Part shown: positions 6,180-9,350 of the stretch, piece by piece
How positions within the stretch are numbered: the stretch's first letter is position 1
Layout of the letters: each line of letters starts with the position of its first letter
Source of the DNA: Gaiellasilicea sp035556515
GTDB lineage: Bacteria > Actinomycetota > Thermoleophilia > Gaiellales > Gaiellaceae
Assembly (NCBI GenBank): GCA_035556515.1
Contig: DATMEO010000084.1
Span: 1-9,350, forward strand
Length of the DNA stretch: 9,350 nucleotides
Direction: 5' to 3'
Program-made: the position numbers and the translations under genes
The notes under the pieces: model-generated
Databases searched by the model: none
What the model saw: the letters and a program-made list of their open reading frames with translations, nothing else
What the model was told of the DNA's origin: nothing

Positions 6180-7052
6180 ATGCGGCTGGCGCTGATGATC
6201 GAGGGACAGGAGGGCGTCTCGTGGGAGGACTGGCTGGCGCTCGCGCGAGCGTGTGAGGAGCACGGCGTCGAGGCGCTCTTCCGCTCCGACCACTACCTCT
6301 CGCCCACCGACCCCGGCCGCGCGGCGCTGGACGCCTGGGCGGTTATTCCGGCGCTCGCGGCGCAGACCTCGCGGCTGGAGCTCGGCACGCTCGTCTCGCC
6401 CGTCACCTTCCGGCCCGCCGCGGTCCTGGCGAACGCGTCGATGACGGCGAATGAGATCTCCGGCGGCCGCGTCTCGCTTGGGATGGGCACCGGCTGGATG
6501 GAGGCCGAACACGAGGCGTTCGGGTTCCCGTTTCCGGCGATGAAGACGAGGCTGAACTGGCTCGCGGAACAGCTCGAAGCGGTGCGCGGCTTCTGGGACG
6601 AGGGACCGACGCCGCACCTGATCGTCGGCGGCAGCGGCCTCTCGGGCACGGTGGGGCCGGCGGCGAAGTGGGCCGACGAGTACAACACAATCTTCGCGAC
6701 GCCGGAGGAGTGCGCAGAGCGCCGCGAGAGGCTCGTACGCGCCTGCGAGCGCGAGGGACGGGCGCCGATCCCGCTCTCGCTGATGATCGCCTGCGCGATC
6801 GGACGCACGCCGGAGGAAGCACGGGAGCGGATCCGGCGCCGCCTGGAGCGCGCCGGGCAGCAGGTCGATCCGGACGAGTACCGCTCGAAGCGAGGAGCCG
6901 CTTCGATTCTGGGCACGCTTGACGAGGCCGCCGGGCAGCTGCGCGCCTACGAGCAGGCGGGAGTGGCGCGGGTGATGCTGCAGCACCTCGACCACCGCGA
7001 CCTGGAGCTGGTGGCGCTGATCGGCCGCGAGCTCGCTCCAATTGTCGCGTAG
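6180..7052 (+). CDS. Luciferase-like monooxygenase, probable F420-dependent oxidoreductase
   Basis: The 290-residue protein has the TIM-barrel layout of the bacterial luciferase-like (LLM) superfamily, whose actinobacterial members mostly use the deazaflavin F420. Visible signatures: EHGVEALFRSDHYLSP near residues 28-43; SRLELGTLVSPVTFRPAAVL; ISGGRVSLGMGTGWMEAEHE; FGFPFPAMKTRLNWLAEQLE; and the cofactor-side strand PHLIVGGSG. These resemble the Rv1855c-type group of F420-linked oxidoreductases, known mainly by sequence. F420 rather than FMN use is inferred from the group and host, not from a decisive residue. It should be cytosolic. It starts 20 nt from the divergent NfeD-like gene and ends convergent with rplQ. 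A functional link with the P450 is possible (both are redox enzymes) but unproven, since they are not co-transcribed. Confidence 0.9.
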   Translation: MRLALMIEGQEGVSWEDWLALARACEEHGVEALFRSDHYLSPTDPGRAALDAWAVIPALAAQTSRLELGTLVSPVTFRPAAVLANASMTANEISGGRVSLGMGTGWMEAEHEAFGFPFPAMKTRLNWLAEQLEAVRGFWDEGPTPHLIVGGSGLSGTVGPAAKWADEYNTIFATPEECAERRERLVRACEREGRAPIPLSLMIACAIGRTPEEARERIRRRLERAGQQVDPDEYRSKRGAASILGTLDEAAGQLRAYEQAGVARVMLQHLDHRDLELVALIGRELAPIVA

Positions 7053-7088
7053 TGACGTGGGGCTCCGAGAGCGCGCTGGCGCGTCACT
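7051..7088 (+). terminator. Candidate hairpin at the end of the LLM gene
   Basis: AGTGACG at 7051-7057, starting in the stop codon, pairs perfectly with CGTCACT at 7082-7088. The 24-nt loop can form a smaller GCTC/GAGC stem. There is no U-tract, so this is only a tentative terminator. It shares two bases with the next, larger inverted repeat and the two would compete. Confidence 0.3.
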
Positions 7089-7150
7089 CGCGGTGCGCGG
7101 CCGGAGAGGACAGTACGCAAGTACGGACTCGGAGAGGCGCGTGCCGCGAG
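7087..7150. repeat. Large imperfect inverted repeat between LLM gene and rplQ
   Basis: CTCGCGGTGCGCG (7087-7099) and CGCGTGCCGCGAG (7138-7150) can form a 13-bp stem in plus-strand RNA, with two G-U pairs in the middle. Inside it, GTAC-GCAA-GTAC (7113-7124) forms a short hairpin with a GNRA-type loop, flanked by two copies of CGGAGAGG (7102-7109 and 7130-7137). The structure fills most of the 144-nt convergent intergenic region. It may be a bidirectional transcription barrier or a small repeat element. Confidence 0.5.
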
Positions 7151-7164
7151 CGGCGCGAGGCTGG

Positions 7165-7188
7165 CGGCGGAGGCCGGCTCCGCCGGCC
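7165..7188 (-). terminator. GC-rich hairpins after the rplQ stop
   Basis: Two alternative stems overlap just downstream of rplQ: CGGCGGAG (7165-7172) with CTCCGCCG (7178-7185) around a 5-nt loop, and GGCCGGC (7172-7178) with GCCGGCC (7182-7188) around a 3-nt loop. No U-tract follows on either strand. The position right at the end of the ribosomal alpha operon makes a terminator role plausible. Confidence 0.4.
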
Positions 7189-7196
7189 GGGAGCCG

Positions 7197-7577
7197 CTAG
7201 CCGGCCAGCGCGTTCTCGGGCTCGTAGTCGACGAGCTCGAGGTAGACCATCTCGGCAGCGTCGCCCTGGCGGGCGCCGAGCTTGATGATCCGGGTGTAGC
7301 CGCCCGGCCGCTCCGCGAAGCGCGGCGCCACCTCGGCGAAGAGGTTGTGCACCACGTCCTGCGAGCGCAGCTCGGCAAGCGCCTTGCGGCGCGCGTGCAG
7401 GTCGCCGCGCTTGCCGAGCGTGATCATCTTCTCCGCGAACGGCTTGACGGCCTTGGCCTTCGCCTCTGTCGTCTGGATCCGGCCGTGGGTGATCAGCGCG
7501 CCCGCGAGGTTCGAGTAGAGCGCCTTCCGGTGCGCCGAATCGCGCCCCAGCTTCTTGCCTGCGCGGGCGTGCCTCAC
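7197..7577 (-). CDS. rplQ: 50S ribosomal protein L17
   Basis: L17 is a large-subunit protein bound to 23S rRNA near the tunnel exit. The 126-residue product begins (M)RHARAGKKLGRDSAHRKALYSNLAGALI, the highly conserved L17 start, followed by HGRIQTTEAKAKAVKPFAEKMITLGKRGDLHARR. The remainder ends with IIKLGARQGDAAEMVYLELVDYE, also typical. The start is a GTG at 7575-7577, one nucleotide after the rpoA TAA, with GGGGAG 9 nt upstream. Longer upstream starts in this frame would run through rpoA and are rejected. It is the last gene of the rpsK-rpsD-rpoA-rplQ run. truA, which commonly follows it in actinobacteria, is displaced by three unrelated genes. Confidence 0.97.
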   Translation of the reverse strand: MRHARAGKKLGRDSAHRKALYSNLAGALITHGRIQTTEAKAKAVKPFAEKMITLGKRGDLHARRKALAELRSQDVVHNLFAEVAPRFAERPGGYTRIIKLGARQGDAAEMVYLELVDYEPENALAG

Positions 7578-7578
7578 G

Positions 7579-8550
7579 TTATTCGTCTCCCCGGAGCGAG
7601 AGCCCCTGCGTCGCGAGCGTCTCCTTGACCTCTTCGATCGACTTCTTGCCGAAGTTCGGGATCGCGGCGAGCGCGTTCTCGGACTTGCTGACGAGGTCGC
7701 CGATCGTCTCGATCCCGACCCGCTTGAGGCAGTTGTACGAGCGGACGCCGAGCTCGAGCTCCTCGATCGGGAAGTTCTCCATCGCGCCGGCACCGCTGGA
7801 CTGCTCGGGAGCGATGTCCTCGGAGCCGCCGCCGCGGAAGTCGTCGATGTTCTCGAGATCGGTGAAGATCGCGAGCTGGCGGATCAGGATCTCCGCGGCC
7901 TGGCCGATCGCGTCGCGGGGCTCGATCGAGCCGTCCGTCGTCACGTCGAGGCGGAGCTTGTCGTAGTCGGTGCGCTGACCCACGCGCGCGGCCTCGACGT
8001 CGTAGGAGACGCGCCGGACCGGCGAGAAGATCGAATCGATCGGGATCACGCCGATCGTCGTCTCCGGGCCGCGGTTCAGCTCGGCCGGGACGTAGCCGCG
8101 GCCGCGGCCGATCGTCAGCGTCATCTCGAGCTTGCCCTTGTCCGAGAGCTGCGCGAGCTCGAGGTCGGGATTCAGGATCTCGAGATCCGCGGGCGCCTGG
8201 ATGTCGGCGGCCGTGACGGAGCCCGCGCCCTTCTTCGCGATGTGCACCTCGATCTCGGGCGACTCGCCGTGGAGCAGCACGATCAGGTTCTTCAGGTTGA
8301 GGATGATGTCGGTGACGTCCTCACGCACGCCCGGAAGCGTCGTGAACTCGTGCGTGATCCCCTCGATCTTGACGGCGGTCACGGCGGCGCCCTCGAGCGA
8401 GGAGAGCAGCACGCGGCGGAGCGAGTTGCCGAACGTGTAGCCGAAGCCGCGGTCGAGCGGCTCGATCACGAAGACGCCACGGTCCTCGTTGATCTCCTCG
8501 TGGACGATGCGCGGAATCTGGAAGTCCATCAGGCTGGTGCGTGTAGCCAA
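7579..8550 (-). CDS. rpoA: DNA-directed RNA polymerase alpha subunit
   Basis: RpoA dimerises to nucleate assembly of RNA polymerase and contacts activators and promoter DNA. The 323-residue protein has the N-terminal assembly domain (FVIEPLDRGFGYTFGNSLRRVLLSSLEGAAVT; the VTDIILNLKNL segment; GYVPAELN; FSPVRRVSYDVEAARVGQRTDYDKL). A short linker follows, then a C-terminal helix-hairpin-helix domain at about 261-323. In that domain VRSYNCLK places R270, N273 and C274 at the positions of E. coli R265, N268 and C269, of which R265 is the key UP-element contact. The chosen start is TTG at 8548-8550, because AAAGGA lies 5 nt upstream in the 12-nt gap after rpsD. An in-frame ATG seven codons later has no comparable site and is the alternative. 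Confidence 0.97.
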   Translation of the reverse strand: MATRTSLMDFQIPRIVHEEINEDRGVFVIEPLDRGFGYTFGNSLRRVLLSSLEGAAVTAVKIEGITHEFTTLPGVREDVTDIILNLKNLIVLLHGESPEIEVHIAKKGAGSVTAADIQAPADLEILNPDLELAQLSDKGKLEMTLTIGRGRGYVPAELNRGPETTIGVIPIDSIFSPVRRVSYDVEAARVGQRTDYDKLRLDVTTDGSIEPRDAIGQAAEILIRQLAIFTDLENIDDFRGGGSEDIAPEQSSGAGAMENFPIEELELGVRSYNCLKRVGIETIGDLVSKSENALAAIPNFGKKSIEEVKETLATQGLSLRGDE

Positions 8551-8562
8551 GACGATCCTTTC
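8551..8562 (-). promoter_or_regulatory. rpoA ribosome binding site supporting a TTG start
   Basis: The 12-nt gap between the rpsD TAA and the rpoA TTG reads GAAAGGATCGTC on the minus strand. AAAGGA pairs with the 3' end of 16S rRNA and leaves 5 nt to the TTG. This decides between the TTG and the ATG at 8529, which lies seven codons further in. Confidence 0.7.
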
Positions 8563-9183
8563 TTACTTGGAGTAGAGCTCGACGATCAGAGACTCCTGCA
8601 CGGGCGCGTCGATCTCCGCCCGCTCGGGCCACTTCAACACCTTGCCGGTGAGGCCCTCGTGGTCTGCCTGGAGCCAGGGAGCGACGGACGCCGTCAGGTC
8701 GGTGGCGTCGCGAATGGTCTGCTCGGCGGGGCTGCCGGCCTTCATCGTGATCACGTCGTTCGGGCGCACGCCGTAGCTCGGGATGTTGACCCGGCGCCCG
8801 TTGACGTGGAAGTGGCCGTGGCGAACGAGCTGGCGCGCCTGCGCGCGCGAACCCGCGAAGCCGAGCCGGTAGACGACGTTGTCGAGGCGCGTCTCGAGCA
8901 TCCGGAGCAGGTTCTCGCCCGGTGCGCCGAGTCCCCTCGTCGCCTTCTCGTAGTAGTTGCGGAACTGCTTCTCGAGCAGCCCGTAGTAGCGGCGCGCCTT
9001 CTGCTTCTCGCGCAGCTGCAGCAGGTACTCGCTCTGCTTGATCCGGCCGCGGCCGTGCTCGCCCGGCGGATAGGAGCGGCGCTCGATCGCGCACTTCTCC
9101 GTCAGGCAGCGCTCGCCCTTGAGGAAGAGCTTCATCCCCTCGCGGCGGCAGATGCGGCACTTGGCTCCGAGGTCCCTGGCCAT
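8563..9183 (-). CDS. rpsD: 30S ribosomal protein S4
   Basis: S4 binds 16S rRNA early in 30S assembly. The 206-residue protein begins MARDLGAKCRICRREGMKLF and has four cysteines (C9, C12, C26, C31) in the arrangement of the zinc-binding 'C+' form of S4. It continues with the conserved SYPPGEHGRGRIKQSEYLLQLREKQKARRYYG and the S4 RNA-binding domain, RLDNVVYRLGFAGSRAQARQLVRHGHFHVNGRRVNIPSY. The tail ending in VQESLIVELYSK is the normal S4 end. The ATG overlaps the rpsK stop by one base (TGATG), so translation is probably coupled. The next gene, rpoA, follows after 12 nt. Confidence 0.98.
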   Translation of the reverse strand: MARDLGAKCRICRREGMKLFLKGERCLTEKCAIERRSYPPGEHGRGRIKQSEYLLQLREKQKARRYYGLLEKQFRNYYEKATRGLGAPGENLLRMLETRLDNVVYRLGFAGSRAQARQLVRHGHFHVNGRRVNIPSYGVRPNDVITMKAGSPAEQTIRDATDLTASVAPWLQADHEGLTGKVLKWPERAEIDAPVQESLIVELYSK

Positions 9184-9350
9184 CAGACGCGCCTCCGCTT
9201 CCGGGGGCGAACGCCGTTGTGGGCCTGCGGGGTGACGTCGCGGACGCCGAGGATCTCGAGCCCGGCTGCCTGGAGCGAGCGGATCGCCGTTTCGCGGCCC
9301 GAGCCCGGGCCCTTGACGAAGACCTCGACCTTCTGCAGGCCGTGCTCCAT
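9183..9350 (-). CDS. rpsK: 30S ribosomal protein S11, C-terminal part
   Basis: Only the last 55 residues are in the window; the gene enters from the right edge. The fragment starts at an internal methionine in MEHGLQKVEVFVKGPGSGRE, continues TAIRSLQAAGLEILGVRDVTP and ends HNGVRPRKRRRV, which is the diagnostic S11 C-terminus. S11 forms part of the 30S platform. A valine stands where many S11 proteins have cysteine (HNGCRP). The TGA at 9183-9185 overlaps the rpsD start by one base. Gene order rpsK-rpsD-rpoA-rplQ is the standard alpha operon. Confidence 0.97.
   Translation of the reverse strand: MEHGLQKVEVFVKGPGSGRETAIRSLQAAGLEILGVRDVTPQAHNGVRPRKRRRV

Noticed and set aside
4618..7052. A biosynthetic gene cluster or defence system centred on the P450/NfeD/LLM trio
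   Set aside because: There are no core biosynthetic enzymes, no nuclease, helicase, toxin or sensor domains, and the genes alternate strands.
7111..7126. The GTAC-GCAA-GTAC motif as a regulator operator or CRISPR-like repeat
   Set aside because: There is a single copy in the window, no spaced repeats and no nearby regulator gene; it is better read as part of the intergenic hairpin.
7578..7793. Upstream extension of rplQ
   Set aside because: It lies inside the RpoA C-terminal domain coding region; the conserved L17 N-terminus begins exactly at the GTG at 7577.

Overview
The window looks like chromosomal DNA from a very GC-rich actinobacterium. The clues are the high GC content, the gene order of the ribosomal alpha operon, frequent GTG and TTG starts, a bacterial P450 and an F420-type luciferase-like oxidoreductase. 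The protein sequences suggest a deep-branching lineage such as Thermoleophilia (Gaiella or Solirubrobacter relatives). That placement is an inference from general impression, not a computed result.

Layout, left to right. (1) Positions 1-850, plus strand: the C-terminal part of a PBP4/DacB-type D-Ala-D-Ala carboxypeptidase, running in from outside the window. (2) Positions 842-1192: no intact gene. The stretch holds a decayed, frameshifted remnant of what looks like a HAAS-type membrane protein (minus strand), a 64-bp palindromic element with perfect 14-bp inverted ends, and a small hairpin just after the ligA stop. (3) Positions 1193-4595, all minus strand: truA (tRNA pseudouridine synthase), then a HAD-family phosphatase, then ligA (NAD+-dependent DNA ligase). 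The HAD and ligA genes overlap by 14 nt. (4) Positions 4618-7052: three tightly packed genes on alternating strands, namely a cytochrome P450 (+), a small NfeD-domain membrane protein (-) and a luciferase-like monooxygenase (+). (5) Positions 7053-7196: a hairpin-rich convergent intergenic region. (6) Positions 7197-9350, minus strand: the end of the ribosomal alpha operon, rpsK (partial), rpsD, rpoA, rplQ.

In many actinobacteria truA directly follows rplQ. Here the P450/NfeD/LLM trio lies between them, so an inserted accessory cassette seems to have split a conserved housekeeping block. truA now starts back-to-back with the P450 gene, only 22 nt apart. That gap contains overlapping divergent TANNNT -10 hexamers, each exactly 6 nt from its ATG, which suggests leaderless transcription in both directions. 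The HAD and LLM genes show similar hexamers 7 nt before their ATG.

Most of the window is ordinary housekeeping sequence. I see no new defence or biosynthetic system. The items most worth following up are the split operon, the overlapping leaderless promoters, the small palindromic element and the HAAS-like pseudogene.
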